Part shown: positions 27,645 to 35,807 of the stretch, piece after piece
Layout of the letters: the number at the start of each line of letters is the position of its first letter
Numbering within the stretch: the first letter of the stretch is position 1
From: an uncultured Roseobacter sp.
Lineage (GTDB): Bacteria > Pseudomonadota > Alphaproteobacteria > Rhodobacterales > Rhodobacteraceae
Direction: 5' to 3'
Assembly: GCA_947488305.1 (NCBI GenBank)
Contig: CANKZM010000007.1
Coordinates: 198,860 to 262,859 of the forward strand
Length of the DNA: 64,000 nucleotides
Translations under genes and position numbers: made by a program
Notes under the pieces: model-generated
What the model was told of the DNA's origin: nothing
The model's input: the letters and a program-made list of their open reading frames with translations, nothing else
The model's database searches: none

Positions 27645-28495
27645 TGAACTGGCTGCAGGGCTTTTGCCGCACGCTCTGCCTCGGCGCGCAGCACAGGCCA
27701 GTCTGGCACGTCGTTGTCCCATTCCACCAACACAGGGCGGGAGCCGGTCTTGCGCAACGTATAGTCCAGAAGGGCCCAAACCGGATCGACCACGGGCTTT
27801 CCATGACTGTCGATCAGAAGAGGCGCGCCTTGGTCATCGGAATCTTCGTCGTGCCCGCCCACATGGATTTCACCGACCGCATGCAAAGGGTATGCGTCCA
27901 CATAGCTTTGGGGCGAATAGCCGAGGTTCGTTGCTGAAATGAAGACGTTGTTTACATCCAGCAGCAATCCGCAGCCCGTACGTTTGACCAATTCGCTGAG
28001 GAAATCCGTTTCGCTCCACGTGCTTTCCTCGAATGCGAGGTAGCTTGATGGATTTTCCAGCAGCATCTGCCGACCAAGTTTATCCTGCACCTGCGTGATG
28101 TGGGATGCCACATGATCAAGCGTGGTGTCAGTATAGGGAAGCGGCAACAGGTCATTCATGAACTCTGCGCCATGGGTCGACCATGCAAGGTGTTCTGAAA
28201 AACTGGCCGGAGAGGTGCGCTCAATCAGAATATGCAACCGGTCCAGATGCTCAGTGTCCAATGGTTCCTGACCACCGATACTCAATCCTACGCCATGCAC
28301 GGAGAGCGCAAATCTCTCTTGCAGGGCGCGCAACTGTGCATGGGGTCTGCCGCCTTCGCCCATGTAGTTTTCTGCATGAACTTCGATCCAGGACACCGGA
28401 CCGGGGGTCTGCATCAGATCGTTGAAATGTTGTGGCTTGTAGCCCACGCCCGGAGCAGAGGGGAGGCGATCATTCTGAGGCGAGGTGTCAAGCAT
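27641..28495 (-). CDS. bufB: DUF692/MNIO maturase of a bufferin RiPP
   Basis: 284-residue TIM-barrel multinuclear non-heme iron-dependent oxidative enzyme. Expected metal ligands are all visible: His40/Glu42 (EVHAENY), His67 (HGVG), Glu101/His102 (SEHLAW), Glu147/Asn148 (ENPSSY), Asp180 with Asn183 (LLLDVNNV), Glu209/His211 and His215 (EIHVGGH), His231 and Glu258 (VEWD). Characterised relatives oxidise cysteines of DUF2282 peptides to thiooxazole-type heterocycles that bind copper. Placed between the precursor gene and bufC. Confidence 0.94.
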   Translation of the reverse strand: MLDTSPQNDRLPSAPGVGYKPQHFNDLMQTPGPVSWIEVHAENYMGEGGRPHAQLRALQERFALSVHGVGLSIGGQEPLDTEHLDRLHILIERTSPASFSEHLAWSTHGAEFMNDLLPLPYTDTTLDHVASHITQVQDKLGRQMLLENPSSYLAFEESTWSETDFLSELVKRTGCGLLLDVNNVFISATNLGYSPQSYVDAYPLHAVGEIHVGGHDEDSDDQGAPLLIDSHGKPVVDPVWALLDYTLRKTGSRPVLVEWDNDVPDWPVLRAEAERAAKALQPVQ

Positions 28496-28537
28496 GGGGC
28501 TCTCCGAAGACTGCGGTCAGCCGTGTTTTTTTGGTAT

Positions 28538-28562
28538 GCGCCCGGCCCGTAGTGCCGGGCGC
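28538..28562 (-). promoter_or_regulatory. Intercistronic hairpin between precursor and maturase genes
   Basis: A perfect 9-bp GC-only stem (GCGCCCGGC / GCCGGGCGC) with a 7-base loop in the 81-base gap. On the coding (minus) strand it is followed by an A run, not a T run, so it is not a classical terminator; it would protect the 3' end of the precursor mRNA and raise its level over the enzyme genes. Confidence 0.6.
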
Positions 28563-28576
28563 TGCCAGAATTTGTC

Positions 28577-28879
28577 TTATGCAGGCAGATCGCGGTCAAG
28601 CTCTTCGAGGGAGCCTTGGCGTGGTGTGCCATCTGCCGTCGCAGGCAGTTCGATTTCCGCGCAAGTACCCTTGTCGACGAGCGTCCAGGCATTGCCCTGA
28701 TAGTCAACGGTGGACGTGCCGGCGCATGTCGTGCCTGGGCCTGCCGCGCAGTCGTTCGCGCCTGCCAGCGATACGCCGTAGCATTTCTCTTTTGCGGCGG
28801 CTTCTACTGTTGTCGTTTGTGCAGCGAAGGCCGCTGCAACAGCACTCGCGAGGGCGACGGATTTCATCGTGTTGGACAT
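28577..28879 (-). CDS. bufA: DUF2282 bufferin-type RiPP precursor
   Basis: 100 residues: a Sec signal peptide (about 1-28, cleavage near VEAAA), then the conserved DUF2282 core with four cysteines, Cys33 ([10 protein letters not shown]), Cys44 ([11 protein letters not shown]), Cys52 and Cys73 (DKGTCAEI). An acidic tail of about 25 residues follows. In described systems the cysteines are modified in the cytoplasm and the product is exported to bind copper. First gene of a four-gene operon; AGAGGAAT precedes the ATG. The 224-base upstream region contains TATAAC at about 28946-28941 on the coding strand but no good -35. Confidence 0.94.
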   Translation of the reverse strand: MSNTMKSVALASAVAAAFAAQTTTVEAAAKEKCYGVSLAGANDCAAGPGTTCAGTSTVDYQGNAWTLVDKGTCAEIELPATADGTPRQGSLEELDRDLPA

Positions 28880-29029
28880 ATGATTATTCCTCTTTTGCGG
28901 GCCTGTCGGCCACCTGTTACAAGCCTTTCGGCTATCGGTGGGTTATATGTAACAAAGCTTGCGCAACATACCATTCACGAGCCTGTGTGTCACAGCCGCG
29001 TCAGATTTGGGTGACCTTTAAGGGGGAAT

Positions 29030-29071
29030 CCAAGAAAAATCCCGCCGAATTGTTTCAATTCCGGCGGGATT
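29030..29071 (-). terminator. Rho-independent terminator of thrS
   Basis: A long stem (AATCCCGCCGAATT opposite AATTCCGGCGGGATT with one bulged base) read on the minus strand is followed by TTTTTCTT, about 33 bases after the thrS stop. It separates thrS from the bufferin operon. Confidence 0.88.
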
Positions 29072-29103
29072 GGGGAGATTTCGATCTGTGATGATATGAT
29101 TTG

Positions 29104-31050
29104 TTACAGCATATCGGGGGGCGTCGCCTCTCGACCAAGCGCTTGTGTTACAAGATCGAGAGCCTCAACAGAGGTTCTTTTTTCGCCCAGACGGCGAATA
29201 GTGACCGTGCGCTCTTCTACTTCGCGCGCCCCAACGGCGAGAATGACCGGGACTTTTCCAACCGAATGTTCGCGGACCTTGTAGTTGATTTTCTCGTTTC
29301 GCAAATCCGCTTCAGCGCGTACGCCCGCAGCTTTGAGGGTTTCCACGACCTCGGTCACATAGTTATCAGCGTCCGATATGATCGACGCCACAACGACCTG
29401 TCGCGGGGCCAGCCAGAACGGCAGTTTACCAGCCGAGTTCTCGATCAGAATACCTATGAAGCGCTCGAACGACCCCAGACAGGCGCGATGAAGCATGTAG
29501 GGGCGATGTTTTGCACCATCTTCACCAATGAATGTCGCACCAAGACGCTCGGGAAGGTTCGGGTCCACCTGGAATGTGCCGCATTGCCACTCGCGTCCGA
29601 TGGCATCTGTCAGTTTGAAGTCGAGTTTAGGTCCGTAAAACGCGCCTTCGCCTGCATCAAGTGTATAGGGATGGCCAGTTGCCTTGATCGCGTTTTCCAA
29701 CGCGGCCTCGACATGATCCCAGCTTTCCTCGGACCCGACCCGCTTTTCAGGCCGGGTGGCAAACATAATCTCGAACATGTCAAAACCGAGATCTTTGTAG
29801 ACCGACGACAAATAGGTGATGAATGCCGCGCATTCCGCCTCGATCTGATCTTCGCGACAGAAGATGTGCCCATCATCCTGAGTAAAGCCCCGCACCCGCA
29901 TAATCCCGTGTAGAGCGCCAGAGGGCTCATACCGGTTGCAAGAGCCAAACTCTGCCATCCGTAGGGGCAGGTCGCGATAGGACTTAAGCCCCTGATTGAA
30001 TATCTGCACGTGGCAGGGGCAGTTCATCGGCTTCAGCGCGTTGATCGCTTTTTCGCGCGCATGTTCTTCATCCACTTCGACGATGAACATGTGCTCCTGG
30101 TATTTGTCCCAGTGTCCTGAGGCTTCCCAAAGCTTGCGGTCGACGACTTGAGGGGTATTCACCTCCTGGTAACCCGCGGCGCGCTGCTTGCGGCGCATAT
30201 AGTCCTGCAAGGTGGTATAAATCGACCACCCGTTGGCGTGCCAGAAGACCTGACCGGGTGCTTCCTCCTGCATGTGGAAGAGATTCATCTCGCGGCCCAG
30301 TTTGCGGTGGTCGCGCTTGGCGGCTTCTTCCAGCATGTTGAGATGCGCGCGCAGTTTCTCTTTGCCGGTAAAGGCCACCCCGTAAATGCGCTGAAGCATG
30401 GCGCGATCACTGTCGCCACGCCAATAGGCACCAGCGATCGACATCAGCTTGAACGCATCACCCGGAACCTGACCTGTGTGCTGCAGGTGTGGGCCTCTGC
30501 AAAGATCCTGCCAGTCGCCGTGCCAATACATGCGCAGCGGCTCATCGCCCGGGATCGCCTCAATCAGCTCGACCTTGTAAGGCTCATTGTTGTCTTCGTA
30601 AAACTTGATCGCACGTTCTCGGTCCCAGACCTCAGTGATTACTGGTTCGCGCTTGTTGATGATCTCTTTCATCTTCTTTTCGATCAGGCCGAGGTCTTCG
30701 GGGGTGAAGGGCTCCTCCCGGTCAAAGTCGTAATACCAACCGTCCTTGATCACCGGGCCGATGGTGACCTTGGTGTCGGGCCAGATCTCCTGCACGGCGC
30801 GCGCCATTATATGTGCAAGGTCGTGGCGGACCAATTCGTTGGCCTGCTCTTCGTCCTGCATGGTGTGAATAGCGATACTGGCGTCATCTTTGATGGGCCA
30901 AGCCAGATCGTAATGCGCGCCGTTTACAGTCGCACTGATCGCCTTTTTGCGCAGTGAACTGGATATGCTCGCGGCGACATCGCCAGCGGTGACCCCGGCG
31001 TCGAAACTGCGGGCATTACCATCAGGGAAGGTGAGAGAGATCTGGGCCAT
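29104..31050 (-). CDS. thrS: Threonine--tRNA ligase
   Basis: 648-residue class II synthetase: TGS domain (1-60), editing domain with [10 protein letters not shown] and the second zinc-like HxxxH/Cys site, catalytic core with motif 2 (GLAR-type [21 protein letters not shown]), zinc ligand Cys in [10 protein letters not shown], and C-terminal anticodon-binding domain ending in LVTQALG. Full length; monocistronic with its own terminator. Confidence 0.99.
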   Translation of the reverse strand: MAQISLTFPDGNARSFDAGVTAGDVAASISSSLRKKAISATVNGAHYDLAWPIKDDASIAIHTMQDEEQANELVRHDLAHIMARAVQEIWPDTKVTIGPVIKDGWYYDFDREEPFTPEDLGLIEKKMKEIINKREPVITEVWDRERAIKFYEDNNEPYKVELIEAIPGDEPLRMYWHGDWQDLCRGPHLQHTGQVPGDAFKLMSIAGAYWRGDSDRAMLQRIYGVAFTGKEKLRAHLNMLEEAAKRDHRKLGREMNLFHMQEEAPGQVFWHANGWSIYTTLQDYMRRKQRAAGYQEVNTPQVVDRKLWEASGHWDKYQEHMFIVEVDEEHAREKAINALKPMNCPCHVQIFNQGLKSYRDLPLRMAEFGSCNRYEPSGALHGIMRVRGFTQDDGHIFCREDQIEAECAAFITYLSSVYKDLGFDMFEIMFATRPEKRVGSEESWDHVEAALENAIKATGHPYTLDAGEGAFYGPKLDFKLTDAIGREWQCGTFQVDPNLPERLGATFIGEDGAKHRPYMLHRACLGSFERFIGILIENSAGKLPFWLAPRQVVVASIISDADNYVTEVVETLKAAGVRAEADLRNEKINYKVREHSVGKVPVILAVGAREVEERTVTIRRLGEKRTSVEALDLVTQALGREATPPDML

Positions 31051-31204
31051 CTTGGGCGCTCCTCGTCGGTTTGGCGCCTACGAGACGCCCGGTTGCGGGT
31101 TTGATGCGCTGCTGATGAACCTACGGGGCTATGCTGTCAAGGCCACAAGAATTGTATACCGAAGAATACGTTGACTGCGACATTCTACGTGTTAAATCCG
31201 ACAT

Positions 31205-31220
31205 GTTTCCAATCGGAAAC
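31205..31220 (+). promoter_or_regulatory. Short perfect palindrome before a small gene
   Basis: GTTTCC-AATC-GGAAAC lies 22 bases before the ATG at 31243, close to the ribosome site AAAGGG. It could be an operator or a leader hairpin; TTGACT at 31170 is a possible -35. Confidence 0.3.
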
Positions 31221-31242
31221 CCAAGAAATGAAAGGGTCAGAC

Positions 31243-31488
31243 ATGCCGCGTTATAACAAGACTTTCGAGCTCAGCATCCACGATGTCGATCTAATCGAAG
31301 AGGCAATGCGCGCCAGAGGACGTGAGCTTTGCCGGACGCGCCGGGCTCTCTCGGAAGAAAACCCGGCACATCTGGAATCAATCAGTGTGATTGAAGAGGA
31401 TCAGCGCGAAAATGAAGAGCTTTTGGGACGGCTTCACAACCAAAAGACGTTCTATCGCCCCTTGTCGCAGCCTTATGTCGGAGGCTGA
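31243..31488 (+). CDS. Small conserved-looking hypothetical protein
   Basis: 81 residues, soluble, very rich in Arg and Glu and probably all helical (SIHDVDLIEEAMRARGRELCRTRRAL ...). Start ATG 31243 has AAAGGG six to seven bases upstream; ATG 31228 is possible. No family recognised. It is divergent from thrS and meets the MAPEG gene tail to tail. Confidence 0.65.
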   Translation: MPRYNKTFELSIHDVDLIEEAMRARGRELCRTRRALSEENPAHLESISVIEEDQRENEELLGRLHNQKTFYRPLSQPYVGG

Positions 31489-31494
31489 CGCTGG

Positions 31495-31911
31495 TCAGGC
31501 TGTGAGCGCTGCATAAGCCATCAGCAAACAGCAAATCCATCCGCCCACAAATAACATCGGGCGCGCCGGAAACCTGGCGGTGCCCGAGATCATCCCAATG
31601 GCATGAGCCAACCGCAAAAGCAGAAATGCGATCGCTGCCCACAGCGTGAGTTGGGAATAGGCGTCCATCCGATCCACGATCAGCACGAGAATTGCAAACG
31701 GCAAAAGCTGTTCGAGCAAGTTCAGATGTGCGCGATGTGCCCGGTGGACCCACTCGGGAAAGCCTGAAAGAGCCGGTGGACGTGCAAAAGCGTCGATCCC
31801 CTCTTGCGGGTGCTTGTTGACCCCGACGATGTAGGGGATCCAGAGCGAAGCGGCAAGGATCGACAAAAGCACAACGATCATCATTTCCGTGGGGAGTTGC
31901 GTCACCTGCAT
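31495..31911 (-). CDS. MAPEG-family membrane protein
   Basis: 138 residues with four membrane helices and the MAPEG pattern RAHRAHLNLLEQLLPFAILVL (glutathione-contact region) and AHAIGMISG. Members are membrane-bound glutathione-dependent enzymes or relatives; the substrate in alphaproteobacteria is unknown. It lies four bases downstream of the ArsR fusion gene on the same strand, so probably in its regulon. Confidence 0.9.
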   Translation of the reverse strand: MQVTQLPTEMMIVVLLSILAASLWIPYIVGVNKHPQEGIDAFARPPALSGFPEWVHRAHRAHLNLLEQLLPFAILVLIVDRMDAYSQLTLWAAIAFLLLRLAHAIGMISGTARFPARPMLFVGGWICCLLMAYAALTA

Positions 31912-31915
31912 TTAA

Positions 31916-32671
31916 TCATGCCTCCTGCGAAGGGGTGAACCTCACGCCTTTTCCTGTTTCCAGCCATGTCTTGAGCCCCGCGATCGTGCGGTGCCAACCA
32001 TCTGCGATCCCATCTTGGCCAGTTGGAATGCCATAATGTTCAACCGTCAGCATGCAGTTTTCACCCTGTGGTTCGACCAGATAGACGAACCGTGACGCTT
32101 CGAGCGGAACATCAGGCCCTGCCCAATGGGGTTCGAATGTGCTTTCGATGCGGGTTTTCGGGGTAAGCTTCGTTTCTGTCAGTATCAGCATCAAACTTTG
32201 ATCGGGGAAGCGGAAGACGAGCGTGTTCCCGTCACGCTCACAGCTGCCGGCAACGAAATTGTAGGCCGCATTCGCTTCCGGATCAGTCAACGCGTGCCAC
32301 AGCGCATCCTGTGTGCAGTGAATAAAAGTCTGCATCATGAAATCAGGTTTGGTCATATCGTGTTTTCCTTCGAGTTGTGATTTGAGGTTCAACACCGCTC
32401 GTGCCGCCGGTTTTTCGAGCAAAGGCTCCATCCAGCGATCCATGGCTTCCTGCAAGGGCAGCGTGTTCAGGTAGTGGTACTTGAACCGCCCCTTTTTATG
32501 GGTGACGACAAGTTTGGCGTCTTCGAGCACGCCGAGGTGTTTCATCACCCCAAATCGTGACATCTCCAATTGGCCCTGAAGCTCCTGCAGGCTCTGCCCG
32601 GGAGTTACCCTCAGACTGTCGAGCAGGCTGCGGCGGGTCGGGTCCGCCATGGCTTTGAAGATCGAATCCAT
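31916..32671 (-). CDS. ArsR-type repressor fused to an SRPBCC (AHSA1) domain
   Basis: 251 residues: residues 1-80 form an ArsR winged helix (MADPTRRSLLDSL ... SRFGVMKHLGVLEDAKLVVTHKKGR) and residues about 105-245 an Activator-of-Hsp90-like START/SRPBCC ligand pocket (ending in GLKTWLETGKG). In most genomes these are two adjacent genes; here they are one. No cysteine metal site is visible in the HTH part, so a hydrophobic small-molecule effector in the SRPBCC pocket is likelier than metal. A concentric dyad stands directly upstream. Confidence 0.93.
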   Translation of the reverse strand: MDSIFKAMADPTRRSLLDSLRVTPGQSLQELQGQLEMSRFGVMKHLGVLEDAKLVVTHKKGRFKYHYLNTLPLQEAMDRWMEPLLEKPAARAVLNLKSQLEGKHDMTKPDFMMQTFIHCTQDALWHALTDPEANAAYNFVAGSCERDGNTLVFRFPDQSLMLILTETKLTPKTRIESTFEPHWAGPDVPLEASRFVYLVEPQGENCMLTVEHYGIPTGQDGIADGWHRTIAGLKTWLETGKGVRFTPSQEA

Positions 32672-32680
32672 ATCTTCTTA

Positions 32681-32718
32681 TAGGTTACTAAATAGTCACG
32701 TGACAATATGGTAACCTA
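32681..32718 (+). promoter_or_regulatory. Concentric 38-bp dyad operator, probably for the ArsR-SRPBCC fusion
   Basis: Perfect 8-bp arms TAGGTTAC (32681) and GTAACCTA (32711) flank a perfect 10-bp palindrome GTCACGTGAC (32695-32704); both share the same centre. It starts ten bases before the fusion gene's ATG and lies in the divergent region with the alpha/beta hydrolase gene at 32792, so one site could control both directions. Confidence 0.6.
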
Positions 32719-32791
32719 ATAATTATTTAATTCGGGGATTGAAGCTGGTCATGACCCCGACGCATCATCCTGAGCAAAAAGGGGAGACTTC

Positions 32792-33544
32792 ATGTCAGAG
32801 CCACAGATTTTTGACAGCCCACAAGGGCGCCAGCTTGCCTATCACTTGAGCGAGGGTGCCGGCCCGACCGTCGTGTTCCTCGGGGGGCTGAAATCCGACA
32901 TGGAAGGAACGAAAGCTGTCCATCTGGAAACATGGGCGCGAAAGTCCGGCCGAGCCTTTCTTCGGTTTGACTATTCAGGCCATGGGCAATCCTCAGGTCA
33001 GTTTGAAGAAGGCTGCATTGGCGACTGGGCCGAAGATACTCGGGTTGTTGTCACCGCGCTCACCGACGGGCCCATTGTGCCTGTCGGGTCGTCGATGGGA
33101 GGATGGCAGGCACTTTTGTTGGCCAAATCAGTTCCGGATCGCATAGTCGGGATGGTGACAATCGCCGCAGCCCCCGATTTTACGGAAGACGGCTATTGGG
33201 CCAATTTCACAAACGACCAAAAGCAGCAGTTGGAAGACACCGGGCAGGTGGCGCTGCCGTCAGACTACATGGAGCCCTACATCATCACCAAACGCATGAT
33301 CGAGGATGGACGCGATCAGTTGGTGCTTCGCGATCCTCTGATTCTGAACTTCCCAGTACGGTGTTTGCAGGGAACAGCGGATACGGCCGTGAGTACCCAA
33401 ACCGCCGTGAGACTTTTGGAGCATGCAACCAGTCCAGACATGCGTTTGATGTTGGTCAAAGACGCGGATCATCGCTTTTCAGATGGCCCTTGCCTGGGGC
33501 TGATCGAGGCCGCCGTCGAAGAGGTGCTGTCGCTCGCAGTCTGA
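32792..33544 (+). CDS. Alpha/beta hydrolase (ABHD10-like)
   Basis: 250 residues with an alpha/beta-hydrolase fold: oxyanion region FLGGLKSDM, nucleophile Ser101 in VGSSMGGWQAL, Asp in GTADTAV and catalytic His in DADHRFSD. The FDYSGHGQSSG motif and overall length match the mitochondrial-type ABHD10/CMBL-related hydrolases, which cleave thioesters or glucuronides. GGGGAGA precedes the ATG. Divergent from the ArsR-SRPBCC gene. Confidence 0.9.
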   Translation: MSEPQIFDSPQGRQLAYHLSEGAGPTVVFLGGLKSDMEGTKAVHLETWARKSGRAFLRFDYSGHGQSSGQFEEGCIGDWAEDTRVVVTALTDGPIVPVGSSMGGWQALLLAKSVPDRIVGMVTIAAAPDFTEDGYWANFTNDQKQQLEDTGQVALPSDYMEPYIITKRMIEDGRDQLVLRDPLILNFPVRCLQGTADTAVSTQTAVRLLEHATSPDMRLMLVKDADHRFSDGPCLGLIEAAVEEVLSLAV

Positions 33545-33667
33545 GCGGCAAGAAACAGCGGATGCGTGGGAAAGGTCGCTTGCGGTTTCGCGGTATGAGG
33601 GTAACGATGACACCGAAAAACCACGTCCTGATATAGGATGGAATGACCTGCGGAGGAGATGAGCAGA

Positions 33668-34378
33668 ATGGTTGAACCCCTGGTGTTGTTGCCGGGCATG
33701 ATGTGTGACGCGCGGCTCTTTGGCCCTCAGATTGCTGAGCTATCGGCGGATACGGCCGTAACCGTGGCGCCGATCACGCAAGGAGAGCGCATTGAGGAGA
33801 TCGCCTCAGGATTGCTGGATGTGTTGCCGCAGCGATTTGCTCTGGCAGGATTGAGCATGGGTGGAATCGTCGCCATGGAAATCCTGCGCCGTGCGCCTGA
33901 CAGGGTCACCCGAATCGCGCTCATGGATACGAACCCGCTGGCAGAAACCCCACAGAATGCTGCAGCTCGCGAACCGCAGATTGTTGCGGCAAGGGCAGGG
34001 CGAATGCTTGACGTGATGCGGGACGAGATGAAGCCGAACTATCTTGCGCCCGGTGACGGTCAGAAAGCGGTTCTGGATTTGGTCATGAACATGGCCGATG
34101 CCTTGGGGTCGGACGTATTCGTCCGTCAGTCCCGGGCGCTTCAGCGCCGTCCTGACCAACAGACAACGTTGCGCAAGTGCAAGATACCCGCTCTGATATT
34201 GTGCGGGGCGCATGACGCGTTGTGCCCGGTGAAACGACATGAGTTTATGGCGGAGCTCATCCCCAACGCCAAGCTGAAGGTGTTGGATAATTCAGGCCAT
34301 TTGCCACCCTTGGAACAGCCCGCCGAAACCACCCAGGCTCTGAGGGAATGGATGGCTCAGCCGATGATTTTGTCTTGA
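33668..34378 (+). CDS. Alpha/beta hydrolase
   Basis: 236 residues: oxyanion LLPGMMCDARLF, Ser63 in GLSMGGIVAM, Asp in GAHDALCP and His in NSGHLPPLEQP complete the triad. MhpC/BioH-like small-ester hydrolase family; substrate unknown. ATG 33668 is preferred because GGAGGAG is nine bases upstream; the in-frame ATG at 33659 abuts that site. Lies 15 bases from the convergent phaZ. Confidence 0.9.
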   Translation: MVEPLVLLPGMMCDARLFGPQIAELSADTAVTVAPITQGERIEEIASGLLDVLPQRFALAGLSMGGIVAMEILRRAPDRVTRIALMDTNPLAETPQNAAAREPQIVAARAGRMLDVMRDEMKPNYLAPGDGQKAVLDLVMNMADALGSDVFVRQSRALQRRPDQQTTLRKCKIPALILCGAHDALCPVKRHEFMAELIPNAKLKVLDNSGHLPPLEQPAETTQALREWMAQPMILS

Positions 34379-34393
34379 TGTCGTGAGAAGAGG

Positions 34394-35695
34394 TTAGGCG
34401 GCGGCGTTCTTATTCGCAGGTTTCTTCGGTTTCGCCTGTCTTCGGGCTTTTGAAGGTTTCGGCGCATCGCTGTTAGCGTCGATGAAATCCAGAACCAGTG
34501 GGCGAATGTTTTTCCGCCAGCTTTTGCCTGCGAAAATCCCGTAATGGCCCGCGCCTTCCTCAAGGTGGCTGGCCTTCTTTTCGTCAGGCAGACCGGTGCA
34601 GAGGTTGAGGGCAGCAACGCATTGGCCGGGCGCGGAGATATCATCGTTCGACCCTTCAACTGTCTTGACGGCGACAGTCGTGATCTTGCCGAGATCAACC
34701 TTCTTACCCGCTACCACAAATTCATTTTTGGCGATCTCAAGGTTCTTGAAGATGCGCTCAACGGTGGAAAGATAGAACTCCGCCGTCATGTCCATGACGG
34801 CAAGGTATTCGTCATAGAACCGGTTGTGCTTGTCATGTTCCTGCGCTTCGCCCTGTGCCACGCGGGAAACTTGGTTCATGAAGGCCTTGGCGTGGGTATC
34901 CATGTTCATGGAGATGAAGGATGTCAGCTGCAGAAGGCCGGGATACACCATGCGGCCGACCCCGGGGTATTTGAAGCCGACGCGCTGGATCATCATTTCC
35001 TCAAGCTGACCCATGCCGACGCGACGGCCAAAATCGGTGACGTCCGTTGGCGTCGCATCTGGATCAACCGGCCCACCGATCAACGTCAGACTGCGCGGCT
35101 GAGCGTCTGGATCTTCTTCGGCAAGGTAGGCTGTTGCGGCAAGCGCGAGTGGCGCAGGTTGGCAGACGGCGATCACATGCGTGTCCGGACCAAGTTCCCG
35201 AAGGAATTCGACAAGGTAAAGTGTGTAGTCCTCAATATCGAACTTGCCGGCGCTGACGGGAATGTCGCGCGCGTTGTGCCAATCCGTGATGTAGAGGTCC
35301 GCATCCGGCAAAAGGCTTATGACGGTGGACCGCAGCAGGGTCGCATAGTGTCCGGACATGGGTGCGATCAGCAGAACCTTGCGTTTTGGCGGCTCGCGGT
35401 CCGCGACGACAAAGTGCAGCAAATCACCAAAATCTTTCTGAACAACGATTTCTGTAGATACCAGGTGGTCTTGCCCGTCCATGGAAGGCACCGGCGGGAT
35501 GTTCCAGTCGGGTTTGACGATCATGCGCTGAAAGCTGCGCTCGGTCACTTCGCCCCAGGCGGTCATCCAACTGAAGGTCGGGTTTGGTATCAGAGCAAAG
35601 GCAGGGTATGATCCCATTGCAAGCGCCGAGGCACCGAGCCATTGGTTGGTGTTCCGGATCGTTTCCATCAGGTCGTATGTGGCCATGTAGCGCAT
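34394..35695 (-). CDS. phaZ: Intracellular polyhydroxyalkanoate depolymerase
   Basis: Degrades stored PHB granules. 433 residues; nucleophile Cys178 in the AVCQPAPLAL box that is typical of intracellular short-chain PhaZ (cysteine instead of serine), catalytic Asp in VEGSNDDIS and His in GAGHYGIFAGKSWR. A lysine- and alanine-rich tail (KPSKARRQAKPKKP) may bind granules or nucleic acid. GGAGA seven bases before ATG 35695 fixes the start. Divergent from phaC. Confidence 0.95.
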   Translation of the reverse strand: MRYMATYDLMETIRNTNQWLGASALAMGSYPAFALIPNPTFSWMTAWGEVTERSFQRMIVKPDWNIPPVPSMDGQDHLVSTEIVVQKDFGDLLHFVVADREPPKRKVLLIAPMSGHYATLLRSTVISLLPDADLYITDWHNARDIPVSAGKFDIEDYTLYLVEFLRELGPDTHVIAVCQPAPLALAATAYLAEEDPDAQPRSLTLIGGPVDPDATPTDVTDFGRRVGMGQLEEMMIQRVGFKYPGVGRMVYPGLLQLTSFISMNMDTHAKAFMNQVSRVAQGEAQEHDKHNRFYDEYLAVMDMTAEFYLSTVERIFKNLEIAKNEFVVAGKKVDLGKITTVAVKTVEGSNDDISAPGQCVAALNLCTGLPDEKKASHLEEGAGHYGIFAGKSWRKNIRPLVLDFIDANSDAPKPSKARRQAKPKKPANKNAAA

Positions 35696-35771
35696 TAGGG
35701 GTCTCCAATTGTCAAAATGCCCGGAAAACCGAGACAGTCAGTCGCATCGCCCCCTGAAAGCCAACGACGTA

Positions 35772-35785
35772 ATGCTGCACCTGCA
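35772..35785 (+). promoter_or_regulatory. Possible PhaR box before phaC
   Basis: ATGCTGCACCTGCA, 22 bases before the phaC start, resembles the three stronger boxes upstream of phaP. It would let PhaR regulate phaC (and possibly phaZ, divergent). Confidence 0.4.
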
Positions 35786-35807
35786 AACATAAGAGGGAAA
35801 GGTCCAG

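Noticed and set aside
28880-28960. GTAACA and TGTTACA motifs as an ECF sigma -35 for the bufferin operon
   Set aside because: The GTAACA at 28920-28915 is too close to the start codon, and no matching -10 lies at the right distance from the other.
29101-29913. Plus-strand frame opposite the thrS 3' end
   Set aside because: Lies wholly over the thrS catalytic and anticodon-binding coding sequence.
34544-35611. Long plus-strand frame opposite phaZ
   Set aside because: Antisense shadow; the phaZ residues on the other strand are clearly conserved.
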